Shown here piece by piece: positions 13,001 through 22,999 of a stretch of 64,000 bases of DNA. Origin of the DNA: Argyresthia goedartella (Eukaryota; Arthropoda; Insecta; Lepidoptera; Argyresthiidae); the NCBI GenBank assembly GCA_949825045.1, contig OX463809.1, forward strand, positions 7,715,501 through 7,779,500. The letters are read 5' to 3'. The first letter of the stretch is position 1; each line of letters opens with the position of its first letter. The position numbers were made by a program, and so were the translations under genes. The notes below the pieces were generated by a model. That model was not told the origin of the DNA, did no database searches, and saw only the letters and a list, made by a program, of their open reading frames with translations.

Positions 13001-16000
13001 AGGCACAGACATCTGACTCCGAAAATAAAAGGTCAATATAGTCTTGAGGTAAATATATTCCCTCCATCAAGTCGATGCCAGCAATACTGGAGCTGGTGCT
13101 AGGTCTTGGTTCTTCGTCATCGCAACTTTCATCATCATCATCATCATCGTCACCATCCGAGTCGCTATCATCATAATAGTAAATAGTTCAGTAACCAAAT
13201 AATAATAATAAAAAAAATACCTTGGACACTATTTACACACATTGATGTAGCCCCAAACTAGGATTCCCAGTATCTTGGGTACTAGACAATGATACACATA
13301 CTTATATAGATAAACAACCATGACTAGGGTATAAACATCCGTTCTCATCAAACAAATATTTGCACCCACCGGGACTCGAACCCGCGACCCTTGGCTTCGT
13401 AGGCAGGGACACTGCCGACTTGGCCATTCGGGTCGTCATCAAATCTACAATATGATCATTTTTAGGGTTCCGTACCCGAAGGGTTCCAAACGGGACCCTA
13501 TTACTAAGACTTCGCTGTCCGTCCGTCCGACCGTCTGTCACCAGGCTGTATCTCAAGAACCTAGCTAGATAGAGAGTTGAAATTTTCACAGATTTTGTAT
13601 TTCTGTTGCCGCTATAACAACAAATACTAAAAAACAGGATAAAATAAATATTTAAGGGGGCTCCCATACAACAATACCACATACAAACTTATGGATGCAC
13701 CTGGTTACGTACATGGAGTGTGAAAGTAACCGCACCAATAACTTTGTAAACAATATTTTGCTGTGTAAAATCCAAACTATTCACTCCACACCATCGCTTC
13801 CATTGAACGGTGGTACGGAACCCTTCGTGCGCGATTTAGACTCGCACTTGACCGGTTTTTAAAATTAGAATGCTTTAACTGCACTCAAGTGTATTGGGAG
13901 TCAGTGGGACGTGAACGCAGAGCGGGCGGCAATGATAGACTGATCTACCAATAGCGTGGCTTGGCGCGCTCGATGCGATACTCCCCTGCCCCGTCGCTCC
14001 CCGCACTGCACCTCCCCGCACCTATAGTTCGCGTCTGCGCAGCAAAGGTCGTATGCTCAATAAATTTGCCGGCATCTATACCATATAACCATCAACCAAT
14101 AAATTTAACCATTATTTAAAATCATCCATGATATTCAATAAACAAACTTAACATTAACTAATAAAAATATCATATCAACTTCTCCGCTCAGAGTCCGCTC
14201 CGGGCGGGAATATAACCATCAACCATTAACACTCTACAAAATTAAGATTAGCGAATAAAAATATCATATCAACTTCAGTCAGAGCCTAACAGGAGAATTA
14301 ACATCGCGCGCTTTCTCTGGCTCGGGGTCGAAATAGGAGCGGCAACGTCGCAGGATTCATTTCGTTAGGTATTATCAATTGTATGCTCTATCAGAGATGG
14401 CACACATTTACTCATTACAGTTGGGGTTATTTTATTCTAAACAAACGGAAGTGATATCTCTGCCGCTTATTGATTGTACGCTATATTTCTCTTACGATAA
14501 AACATAGTTTAACACAGTTACTGTTAATGATATTTTTGTTCTTACAAAAGGAAGTGATATTTCAGTAAGTGAGGTGAATTATTGATTGTTTAGTACTTGA
14601 ATAAAACATGTGTTCCCAGTTTGTCACACCCATCTTGGTAACACTGTTACAAACTGGGAAAAAAAAACCCAGTTTGTCACACTGTTACCAAATGGGAATG
14701 AAAACAGAATGTGATACCCGTTTTGTCACACCCTTGAGTAACAGTGTTGCAAACTGGGAAGAAAATAGTGCCAGTTTGTTACGCTGTTACAAACTAGGAA
14801 TTATTTTCCCAGTTTGTAACAGTGTTATCAAGATGGGTATAACAAACCTCCCCACTTTGTTATACCATTGATCATGGATTGTCTTAAGTGGGTAGATAGC
14901 AAAAAATAGGATTGTTAAAATAAATATAGTTTATTTTAATATTTACACTTAAAGCCAGAAGTAGAAGAAAGGAACTGTTATTTGGAATTTGTAACAATTT
15001 CCTTATTTTTCCCACACAATAACTTTTAATTTATGTAATTGATGTGATAATTATTTGTGATACATCTTATTTCTTTATTGTAATTATAACACTCACCGTG
15101 TTACCACAAAAATTTTAAACAGCGTTTAACATAAAAACAAACGTCAAATCCCATACATTTTTGTTTGTAAACAAGTGTTGAACAGTAGTTAATTTTTTTG
15201 TGGTAAGGCCCCTAGTGTTTATATTCTAGATCATCAATCAAAGTTAGAACTTTGTTTAAATGTAGATTAAAGTCCCTTTAATACCATTAACCATCAATTT
15301 ATTTGGTTCATCATATTTGTGGTCTGTTTTCCATATTAACGAATAGCTGCTGTTTGCTAAAATTACTCAAGTGGTGTTTGATATGATAAGGAGTTACCTA
15401 CATTTGAAATTGTTACAAATTCCAAACAAAAGTTCCTTTCTTCTACTTCTGGCTTTAAGTGTAAATATTAAAATAAACTATATTGATTTTGACAATCCTA
15501 TTTTTTTGCTACCTACCCACTTAAGACAATCCATGATCAGTTTGTTAAACCCATCTTGGTAACACTGTTACAAACTGGGAAAATAATTCCCAGTTTGTAA
15601 CACTGTTACTTAATTGGGTGTGACAAAAGGGAATCACATTCTGTTTTCATTCCCATTTGGTAACAGTGGGACAAACTTGGTTTTTTTCCCAGTTTGTAAC
15701 AGTGTTACCAAGATGGGCGTGATAAACTGGGAACACATGGAATAAAAATATCAACTAATATTTTCAACAGACAAAATTATCGTTTGTTTTAATCAATTTA
15801 ACCATTAGCCAATAATCTCATCTCTAATCTATACCTAATGTTTTGAACGGTAAGCAAGTGGAAAAATTAAGGGCAAACTTATGGGCCTTACGTAAATTGT
15901 CGTAATAACTTAAAGCTAGTATTTAATCGCACATCAAAAATTATTTTCACTGCAAAAACACTTTATGTTTTAAGTATTTTTGTTTTTCTTACATGTTCAA

Positions 16001-16853
16001 CATATTTCGCTTCCCTCGCCCCCTTTACCCTTCACCTAAAGCTATCGCCCTATATAGTATTTTGCCCTGATATTTGCAGTTTAATATTTCCCATAATTTA
16101 AAAGATCAAAACAGTCAAGTAGTCAATCTAGCCAAGTCAGTGTAGTATCAGATACTGTTATTCTGACTCGCATAAAAAATATCAGCATTTATTTTCGACC
16201 CCGTGCTACACAGAAACGTGGACTTCGGCGACATACTGACTCCAGAGGTGAAGGCGAAATACAACGGCAAGACGACATACGACCTGGTCGGCAACATCAT
16301 ACACGACGGCACGCCGGAGAAGGGCACGTACCGGTGCCACGTGCTGCACAAGCCGACGCAACAGTGGTCAGATACTCATCCATATCTTTTATGACCATTT
16401 TCCTGTTTTCATAATGTTTCCATATCTTTCATGACCATTTTACTGTTTTCATAATGTTCTTGTGTCTATTTGGCAGGCAAATTGTATGATTCCGCCGTTT
16501 ACGTACGGCGTCGCCAGTTTATAAACGCTCGCTGTTATGTAATATGCCGAAGGCAAATTTCTATCTATAGGCCATGGTCTATTGCCAGACGAGGTGCCAT
16601 AGTCCCACCAAAGCAATAAAACAAATCCAGAAGTGTTTGACAGGTTATACATATTATAGTTCTCTGTCTGTGCATATCATGTCTGAGGATCGTGACTGAG
16701 GAGTTGTCGTGTCCAAGCAACAAAGGTGTCACTTTTGATTCACTGCTTTGTTTCAGGTACGAGATGCAGGATCTCCACGTCACAAGCATCCTGCCTCAGA
16801 TGATTACCCTCACGGAAGCATACATTCAAGTCTATGAATTAAAACAAGATTAA
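10080..16853 (+). CDS. USP39: USP39 / SAD1 (U4/U6.U5 tri-snRNP protein, inactive USP family), C-terminal five exons
   Basis: The gene encodes the ubiquitin-specific-protease-like factor that helps keep the U4/U6.U5 tri-snRNP assembled in the nucleus; known orthologues lack the catalytic triad. Exons: 10080-10203 (DPIDFISWFLNSLH), 11781-11940 (YLTCDLPPTPLF), 12342-12532 (KEYKTYKENFLKRF, FTKNTFFVEKNPT), 16214-16366 (TTYDLVGNIIHDG, YRCHVLHKPT) and 16757-16853 (YEMQDLHVTSILPQM, stop TAA). Every junction has GT/AG and the phases fit throughout (split codons Gly, Arg, Lys, Trp). The order matches the animal USP39 C-terminus closely, ending with the DILPQMITLSEAYIQ-like block. The N-terminal zinc-finger UBP domain and the start of the USP fold are not seen, so the gene extends left of the window or across the transposon-filled region. 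Introns here hold a palindrome, a SINE and a foldback element. Confidence 0.96.
10560..11240. repeat. Palindromic repeat family, two diverged copies around a 134 bp hairpin
   Basis: A block with ATCTACACACGTATCATAAA, CCCTCTTTACTGCGT and CCGCACGTTA occurs at about 10618-10705 and again at about 11130-11210. Between them lies GC-rich GACGCCCGCCTGCGTG sequence, then a nearly perfect palindrome (10952-11085). A related copy lies at 36845-37150. It sits in the first USP39 intron seen here. Confidence 0.7.
10952..11085. repeat. 62 bp-arm near-perfect palindrome
   Basis: The left arm 10952-11013 and right arm 11024-11085 are reverse complements with a single mismatch, separated by a 10 nt loop (TCTACACACA). 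The inner sequence reads CATACACTAGTTTA into TAAACTAGTGTATG. Confidence 0.9.
11530..11657. repeat. MITE-like element with ~28 bp terminal inverted repeats
   Basis: The left end CTGCCCCCATATTCAGTAAC and the right end (reverse complement) CTGACCCCGTTCAGCAACTC correspond over roughly 28 bp with a few mismatches. The interior is non-coding. It lies about 125 bp upstream of USP39 exon 11781-11940. Confidence 0.5.
12965..13187 (-). pseudogene. Acidic ORF fragment, possibly a transposase N-terminus
   Basis: About 65 sense codons lie between stops on the minus strand. They contain DSDSDGDDDDDDESCDDEEP, then RPSTSSSIAGIDLMEG. An acidic start followed by a Ser-rich stretch is typical of N-termini of some DNA transposases such as piggyBac-like ones, but no catalytic motif is present. 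It lies within a USP39 intron, opposite to the gene. The (ATC)n codon run may simply be a microsatellite. Confidence 0.3.
13240..13440 (-). repeat. tRNA-derived SINE
   Basis: On the minus strand, 13437-13362 reads as a tRNA-like head with an A-box-like TGGCCAAGTCGGCA and a B box GGTTCGAGTCC (13372-13382). It is followed by a body containing ATAAACAACCATGACTAGGG in the complementary orientation. It is inserted in a USP39 intron. Confidence 0.7.
13463..13860 (+). repeat. Dispersed composite repeat (TAGGGTTCCGTACCC ... ACTTGACCGGTTTTT), copy 1
   Basis: It starts TAGGGTTCCGTACCCGAAGG, contains TCCGTCCGTCCGACCGTCTG and TTTCTGTTGCCGCTATAACA, then a segment ATGGATGCACCTGGTTACGT with AATAACTTTGTAAACAATAT, and ends CTCGCACTTGACCGGTTTTT. 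Copies with the same order are at 50388-50790 (inverted) and 59624-60038; 28139-28500 is a related copy without the inner segment. Confidence 0.85.
14607..15739. mobile_element. hAT-like foldback element, 1133 bp, 8 bp target duplication
   Basis: The ends are CATGTGTTCCCAGTTTG and CAAACTGGGAACACATG. Flanking GAATAAAA at 14599-14606 and 15740-15747 is an exact 8 bp target duplication. The arms (14607 to about 15005, and about 15405 to 15739) are long inverted repeats and are themselves built of inverted CCCAGTTTGTAACAGTGTTA units. A second shared block follows, with CTTAAAGCCAGAAGTAGAAG. No transposase is encoded; the short ORF at 14608-14871 is repeat sequence. The 8 bp duplication and CA..TG ends fit the hAT superfamily. 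Confidence 0.88.
15090..15217. repeat. CACT...AGTG short inverted-repeat element nested in the foldback loop
   Basis: The left end CACTCACCGTGTTACCACAA and the complement of the right end CACTAGGGGCCTTACCACAA share a roughly 25 bp imperfect inverted repeat. The interior is non-coding A/T-rich sequence. It lies in the centre of the 14607-15739 element and is probably a later insertion. Confidence 0.5.
16380..16459 (+). repeat. 40 bp tandem duplication in USP39 intron
   Basis: Two consecutive units of CCATATCTTTYATGACCATT followed by TTMCTGTTTTCATAATGTT occur just downstream of the exon ending at 16366. Only two base differences were seen. Confidence 0.7.
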
Positions 16854-16875
16854 TATAAGACTAGTTTAAGTACGA

Positions 16876-16881
16876 AATAAA
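16876..16881 (+). terminator. USP39 poly(A) signal AATAAA
   Basis: AATAAA lies 23 bp after the USP39 stop codon and is the only strong signal before the convergent gene's own signal. Confidence 0.6.
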
Positions 16882-16907
16882 TAATTAAAACCAAGTTCTT
16901 TGTGTAT

Positions 16908-16913
16908 TTTTAT
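16908..16913 (-). terminator. TXNL1 poly(A) signal AATAAA (minus strand)
   Basis: TTTATT on the plus strand is AATAAA for the minus-strand TXNL1 gene, about 305 bp past its stop at 17219. It is only about 30 bp from the USP39 signal. Confidence 0.5.
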
Positions 16914-17218
16914 TGAATATACAAATTGCTGTATCCCTAACAGAATAGTGGCCTTTGGAATGCCTTTTACGCTTATAACAAAAGTGTATCTGGATGTCAT
17001 TGTTATCTCATAAGATAAACATTTAACAAAATATATTACAAATCCATATTTACTACACATTTGACACAGATAAAATGATTCACATTGTTTGCTACTTAAC
17101 ATCAAATAAATACCAAATGCACATTAAAATAAATATTAATCATTGTAAGACATCCTCCATTGGACTATCATGTCCAAATAAGACGTAAAACATGCACATG
17201 ATCCAGTCAGTTTTAGGT

Positions 17219-19454
17219 CTAGTGGCTTTCTCCTTTCTTGCCAGCAACCCGCTTGAACTCCGTCATGTTGGTAGTGTTGATTGGAGAGCCGTAAAAGGCC
17301 AAGTGGTCAATTTGTGTGACCTCACCACCGGACTGGTTGTTCTTGATGAACAACTGAATATTTTGGACGCTTTGGAACTTGACAAACTTCAGGGGAGCGG
17401 GGTTACCATCAAGCTCACTTGGAGTAAGTCTGTAAGAGATGAAGATGATGAAAATGTTTATATGGCGATTGGAATACATTCTAGGAAAACATTTAATTTA
17501 TTGAAACTCCAAGTGCAGTAGGAGTTATAATTAGTTTAGTATGTAGGCCAGTCCAACTAATTACGTTTCAGGCCCCACAGAACGAATGCAATGTTCTCGG
17601 ATTAACTTATAGTGTTATATATATATAATGCTTTTCTGTACAATATTTAGTCCTATAGCTACTTACTCCAAGTCCTGTACCGACACATTCTGTGCCGCCG
17701 CATCAAAGTCAAGAGTTCTTGGCTGGTTGATGAAGAGCTTCACAAACTTGGGGCCCTTGTCAGCTGGTGCTTTTATCTTCAATGAATGCAGTTTTACAAT
17801 CTATAATGAAAACAAACTAATTGAAATCCTACGAAAGACTACATCACATAGGCCTTTAGGTCCATTATTATGGCCACTTCCCATTATATCATAATGACAA
17901 GTTCTGATTTGGATCATTTTCCATATTGTCAGCTTTTTACATATATTTAACCTCATACATAACTTGCAGGCAGTTATTTAGAGATTTGGCACAAAGCTGA
18001 CCATAGAATAGATATAGATGATGAGGTGGGATGCTTGATAAACACAGTCAGATTGGTCCTCTATTGTGATGTGGTGATTATTCCATCCACCCAATTTGGG
18101 AATGCTCCCAACTACATTGTTGGGATATATTGGGATATGCTGGGATAGATATACTCATAAAAATAAAAAATACATGTACAAAAGCTAACTTATTTCTTCT
18201 GGTTATAAGTTTATTGAACAGAAATTAGTATTTTAGGAAATATAACATTAATAATTACTGGTTTATAATCTCAATAGGTAAGGTAGTTACCTGATTGAAG
18301 GAGATATTGATGATCAGTTGTTCATCACAGTCACTTTCCAGAAAGCCACCTGCACTGGTCAGTGCATGTACCATCGGATGATCATCCGCCTCATTCAGGC
18401 ACTCACATTCATTCTTCATAATAAATGTATTTAGGTCCATCTGTAAAGAACAGCATGTATTAATTCCAAACCCTTAGAGATTAAAATGCCAAGCTCCACC
18501 ACGCTGGCTCAGTGTGTGTTGATGCAAGGGTGCCAGGCTAGTGGCCAACTTGAGTGGAAACCATAGATCTTAAGGGCATTTCAATTTCAAAAAACTGTGT
18601 TGCATATACATAGGCTAGAGGGATGATCCCTGTGGGTCTAAGCATGATTTATTTCCTTACATTTGTCCAAAGACAACTAAGAATAATACAACCCAAAGCA
18701 ATATGTCCAAAACTCCACTCACATGACCTGCCACTGTATTGTCTTCATCCCCAGTTGCATCATCCGCACCATAATATTGTCTTACTTTACTCTCCAGAGT
18801 TGCAGGATCAGCTCCCTGTAGCCGGTCAACTTTTGTCTGAAAAGCAAACAGAATCCATCAATTAATTTGCAATGTGAAAAGGATATTTACTATTTGAAGA
18901 TAACCATGCCAAAGTTATCCCGTAAAACGGGTGGAAAGGGTGCAAGACTGTCACTGATAATGTGAATCATGACTATCATAATCATGGCTTCCGCCCCCTT
19001 ACCGAAACTGACCCTATCTTCACAACTAACTTTACTAGGCCAATACCTGTCGATTTTCCGACTTGCCTAATGTTCTCCATCACCTTGATGTCTAGTAGAT
19101 TAAAACATAGAAACTCACTCGATTTCTGTAGAAAATGAACGTCGGCATCGCGCTTATGCCCTGGGCGGCCGCAGTCTCCGCGCATCTATCCACGTCGACT
19201 TTCAGAAACACAGCCCTCGGAAACTTCGCTGGTAACTGCTCGAAGAACGGGGATATACGCTGGCACGGTGGACACCTACAACCCAAAGAAACATCATCAG
19301 CTTCACATAGTAAGGGCGATGATGACAAGAACTTTTAAAACAGAGGTTACACTCACCAAGTGGCTGTGAAATCGACCACCACAAGTTTTGTGCCTGAGTT
19401 GGCCATTTCAGACTGGAAGTGGGCTTCATTTTCAATCACCGTTGCCAAGCCCAT
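17219..19454 (-). CDS. TXNL1: Thioredoxin-like protein 1 (thioredoxin + PITH domain), complete, six exons
   Basis: The protein is a cytosolic redox protein known to bind the 26S proteasome lid through its PITH domain. Exons on the minus strand: 19454-19357 (ATG, MGLATVIENEAHFQ), 19275-19119 (CPPC, VFLKVDVDRCAE, ISAMPTFIFYRN), 18836-18723 (KVDRLQGADP), 18440-18291 (MDLNTFIMKNECECLNEADD, FLESDCDEQL), 17800-17667 (KFVKLFINQPRTLDFD) and 17429-17219 (PLKFVKFQSVQNIQLF, TNMTEFKRVAGKKGESH, stop). All junctions are GT/AG and phase-consistent, totalling 864 nt and 287 aa; human TXNL1 is 289 aa. Residues 1-105 are thioredoxin and about 120-287 are PITH. The redox motif reads WCPPC, not the family's usual CGPC. 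The start ATG context is GACAACATGG. Confidence 0.97.
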
Positions 19455-19924
19455 GTTGTCTAAATATTACTATGTTCACTAATTCAAGAACGAAAACAGA
19501 AATGAATGATATTTCAATTTCAAAATGGTTGACAGATGTGTAAGGAATGCTGCCATAGCAGATATAATTTAACGTTTTTTGGGAGGGTTGCCTGCCACGC
19601 GTCTAGATTTCAACGGCGCGTTCCGAATCGCACCATAATTGATTATAGCATCTACGAGGTTGTTCCGAATGAGTTTTAGAGTGACACGATGAAATTAAAA
19701 TTTATTATTGTTCATAGCAACCCCTTTTTAAAATAGTTGCCCGTAACATTCACAATATAAAAAGCCCGGTGACAGCATCCGTGTCAATGACGTAATAAGG
19801 TTGAATTTAGTTTGGGCCATCGGGCCTTTTATTTTGTGAAGACTAATGTTGAATACCTTCTGAATAACAAACAAACCCGTATCTTGTCCAAATAGATCAA
19901 AAAACATTTATATAAACATTAATA

Positions 19925-20035
19925 TACAGGTATATACGTTGCTTCTGGCCCCACACTAGGATTCATTCATAATTCTTTATTGCACACATTTTTTTACAAG
20001 TAATCTAAATTAAAATCGGTTCGGCAGCAAGTACC
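19925..20035 (-). repeat. SINE tail fragment next to a LINE-tail-like fragment
   Basis: GTTGCTTCTGGCCCCACACT and AGGATT match the tail of the SINE seen at 36600 and 38150. They are followed by ATTCATAATTCTTTATTGCA, which resembles the start of the LINE-tail family. Both parts are truncated. Confidence 0.45.
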
Positions 20036-20039
20036 GTAC

Positions 20040-20790
20040 AAGCAACTTCTCTTGAGAAGAATTCTTTTTTTTAATGTTTCGATACCTAGAAAATCATTTG
20101 AGAATTATTACTGGAATATCTATCTAATAATTTTTTAACATTACACAATAATTAATAAATTTTATCGAATTTAAAGAATTTTCACGAAAAAGATGACGTC
20201 ATAGTGGGTCCGCCATTTTGAATTTTAAAAAACTGATGAAAGATTCGAAACCAGCACCCTCAAAAACCCACATCTACCCCTCAATACTTGGAATTACATA
20301 CAAAATTAACGTTGCGTGTTCAAAAAAGTCAGTTTTTTACAAATAAAAAACGAACCGCTGGACCGATTTTTTCTAGACTCCTTTCAGATCTAAGTCATGA
20401 CGTGGCGTATCGATTGATATGGCATCAAAGCGATTCGGTCCAGTAGTTATTGAGAAAACGAATTCCATAATTTTGATCACGTACATACGTACGTACAATC
20501 GGCAAAGAAGTTCGGTTTGCAGGGCACACAAATGCCACTCTTTGTGTGCGTAACGTTGCGACACGAATCGCTGACTTGAATGTGTGTGCGTTACATTGGT
20601 CGTCACAGCACAGTCACAGATATTATAATACTGTCTGAGCATACAATCACTATGTGTCTTCGTTGAATATAAGACTAGTTTTTACCGCTTCCTACAGAGT
20701 GGACGATAGCCCAACGGGTTAGATGCCAGACTAATGACTTTGAGGTATTGAGTTCGATCCTCTATCAAGGAGGGAAAAAGCATGGTGATG
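20040..20790 (+). repeat. Repeat with tRNA-like end and hairpin end, copy 1
   Basis: From left to right it has a hairpin CTTCTCTTGAGAAG (20046-20059), ACCTAGAAAATCATTTGAG, a long A/T-rich body, a conserved block around 20500-20560 (GGTTTGCAGGGCACACAAAT and TTTGTGTGCGTAACGTTGC), and a tRNA-like sequence at about 20702-20775 with ATAGCCCAACGGGTTAGA and GAGTTCGATCC (B box). The same landmarks occur in reverse order on the other side of the Tc1-like gene (22590-22996). The small ORF at 20373-20642 is part of this repeat and is not a gene. Confidence 0.6.
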
Positions 20791-20849
20791 TTTTTTTTTA
20801 GATACTTTTTTTTAATTATTATTGATCAGACCAAATATTTATTCTAGAT

Positions 20850-20961
20850 TAAGGGCCGGTTTCACCACTGCTGATGAAGCCTATCTGCCAGTTAAACTTA
20901 GATTTTTGTATGGCGTTATTTGACAGATAGGCTTTATCAGCATGTGGTGAAACCAGCCTTA
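20850..20961. repeat. MITE with terminal TAAGGGCCGGTTTCACCAC
   Basis: The 112 bp element has left end TAAGGGCCGGTTTCACCAC and right end GTGGTGAAACCAGCCTTA. A second inverted pair inside reads AAGCCTATCTG / CAGATAGGCTTTATCAG. The interior is non-coding. Confidence 0.8.
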
Positions 20962-21233
20962 TTTTTTTCATAATAAAACAAAATTATATTTCGTCCTAAT
21001 AATAATTTATTACTAGTTTGTTATAATAAACTACACTTAATTTACTTATTTTAGTTTTAGTCAGACAAGGACAGATGTCGCAGTTGATGATATATAAGCT
21101 ATGAATCAACATGCTAAGCAATTAGAAATTATGTGATAACTTCTAACCTGAAGTAGCAATAACATCATAGACATATAAATCACCTTATCTTATGATAACA
21201 CAAAGCTTTCACATATTAATGGTTATGTTTTAT

Positions 21234-22344
21234 TTAATATCTTAGTGGAGCTCCTTCTCTTACTATTATTTGTTGTAGTCTACTTCTCATGCCAGTGACC
21301 ATATTCCAACACATGTCAGTGCCTCGCATTATCTCCCAGGTTGAAGTAACAACTTCATCTAAATTAGACCTAGATCTCACATTCGATGGATCCCAATTGA
21401 GCACCATATGTCCCCATAGATTTTCGATGGGGTTTAAATCAGGGCTTTTAGAAGGCCAGTCAATAACTGTCAAGGATTCTTGCTTGTTAAACCATTCTTG
21501 CACAATATGGGCGCGATGCACAGCGCAATTGTCATGGACAAAGTATATATGCTCATCCGGATATACAGTTCGTACGGTTGGTAACATGACGTTCTGTAAA
21601 ATATCCAAGTATCCTTGAGCAGTGTTGCGAGCACTCACTTGCACTAATTCACCGGGGCCCATCGACGACATCCATCCCCAATATCCCAAAGTAATACGGC
21701 CACTACACCTGCACGGTAGAATGTTTGCTAAACTATATCGTTCATTATTTCTTCTCCACAGTATTTTACGCCCATCCTTGTCTGATCTAAAAGTCTTTTC
21801 ATCACTAAAAACAACAACATTATTACACCAATCAAAGTCCAAATATTCACGGGCAAACCGCACTCTGTCTTCACGATGCTCATTAGACATCATAATCTTC
21901 TTCGCTGGTCTCCGACATCTTAAACCATCAGCTCGTAAGTGATTGCGAACTGTTTGTAGTGTTACATTATGAAGTGTCGCCGTAGACCGGGTGCTGGCAA
22001 ACGGATTGCTGTTATGCGCTGCAATGATGTCGCGATGGCGATCAGATGCAGCTGTGTAGGCTACAGGCTGTGGGCCTGGTCGACGACTTTCAACATGTCC
22101 AGAATCTGCATACCTATGAACCCACAGTTGCACTGTTCTTCTCTGTAAAATAAGAAAAAAATACAATGAAGTAGTAACACAAGGTATAATTATAATCATA
22201 ATTTATAAAAAACCTTCAAATTTATTTTTTATATGCATAACTCACCGATATCATTAAACGTCGTGCTATCTCGCTAATTGAAATGTTTTGTTCATACAAA
22301 ACAATGATTTCCGCCTTTTTAAAAGTGGATAGATGACTTTCCAT
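21234..22344 (-). CDS. Tc1/mariner-superfamily transposase with one apparent intron, uninterrupted frame
   Basis: A cut-and-paste transposase in two exons on the minus strand: 22344-22246 (ATG, a helix-turn-helix start with KKAEIIVLYEQNISISEIAR) and 22142-21234. Between them is a 103 bp GT/AG intron whose donor is GTGAGT and acceptor TTTTACAG. The joined reading frame is 335 aa, normal for Tc1-like proteins, with no internal stop. The N-terminal half holds paired HTH DNA-binding domains. The catalytic acids are D in VVFSDEKTF, D in YFVHDNCAVH and E in SPDLNPIENLWG. By my count 35 residues separate the second D from the E, one more than classical Tc1 (DD34E). Flanking terminal inverted repeats were not found by eye, so mobility is unproven. 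Confidence 0.9.
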
Positions 22345-22589
22345 GATAGATAACAAATCTCAATCACAATTTACAAGGAACGAAATGCAATACAACTAAT
22401 GCTGAGAGCGCGCAGACGCAAAACAATTTTAAAGAGGGTAGCTGTTACATTTTAAATAAAGAAGGTAGACTATGGCCTTTTTACCGGGCAAGTTTACAAC
22501 TCTTCGAACTCTAGTTTGGTTAAACAATTGTAATCAATTTATATTCGATGCTATGTGAATTTAATAATACTCGTAGCTTCTAAAAAATA

Positions 22590-22846
22590 ATTTCCTTTGA
22601 GGGATCGAACCTTTATCTACATATCGTAATTCTAGCACCTAATCCACTAGGCTATCGACTACTTTGCATAAAGCTGTGAAAACTTGCGTCATAATCAATG
22701 AATGTATGGGATCAGAAAAACGCACACAGACGCGACATTAACACGAATACTGTGTTAGTGTGCATTGCTAATCGTAGCTATTGGCAACGTTACGCACACA
22801 AAGACTGGTGTTTGTGTGCCCTGCAAACCGATCTTCTTTGTCGTGT

Positions 22847-22883
<37 letters not shown>

Positions 22884-22996
22884 TCACTCTAAAAATGATT
22901 GCAAATGATTCTCCAGGTCTTAAAACGTAAAGAAAACACAAAATTACCTATTTCAATTTTCAGACCTATTATAATAACTTCTCAAGAGAAGTTAAA
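22590..22996 (-). repeat. Repeat with tRNA-like end and hairpin end, copy 2 (inverted)
   Basis: This is the inverted counterpart of 20040-20790: GGGATCGAACC (B box complement) with CACTAGGCTATCGAC at 22597-22655, the block GGCAACGTTACGCACACAAA and TTTGTGTGCCCTGCAAACCG at 22781-22832, then CAAATGATTCTCCAGGTC and the hairpin ACTTCTCAAGAGAAGT at about 22979-22994. It is shorter than copy 1 and has a (CA)n expansion. Confidence 0.6.
22849..22879 (+). repeat. (AC)n microsatellite
   Basis: About 15 uninterrupted AC units lie inside the copy-2 repeat; the equivalent site in copy 1 has GTACGTACGTATGTACGT. Confidence 0.95.
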
Positions 22997-22999
22997 AAT

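Noticed and set aside
14608..14871. 87-codon ORF
   Set aside because: It translates the repeat units of the foldback element arm.
14607..15739. CRISPR-like array of CCCAGTTTGTAACAGTGTTA units
   Set aside because: Units are inverted as well as direct, spacers are irregular, the whole lies in inverted arms with a target duplication, and the genome is animal.
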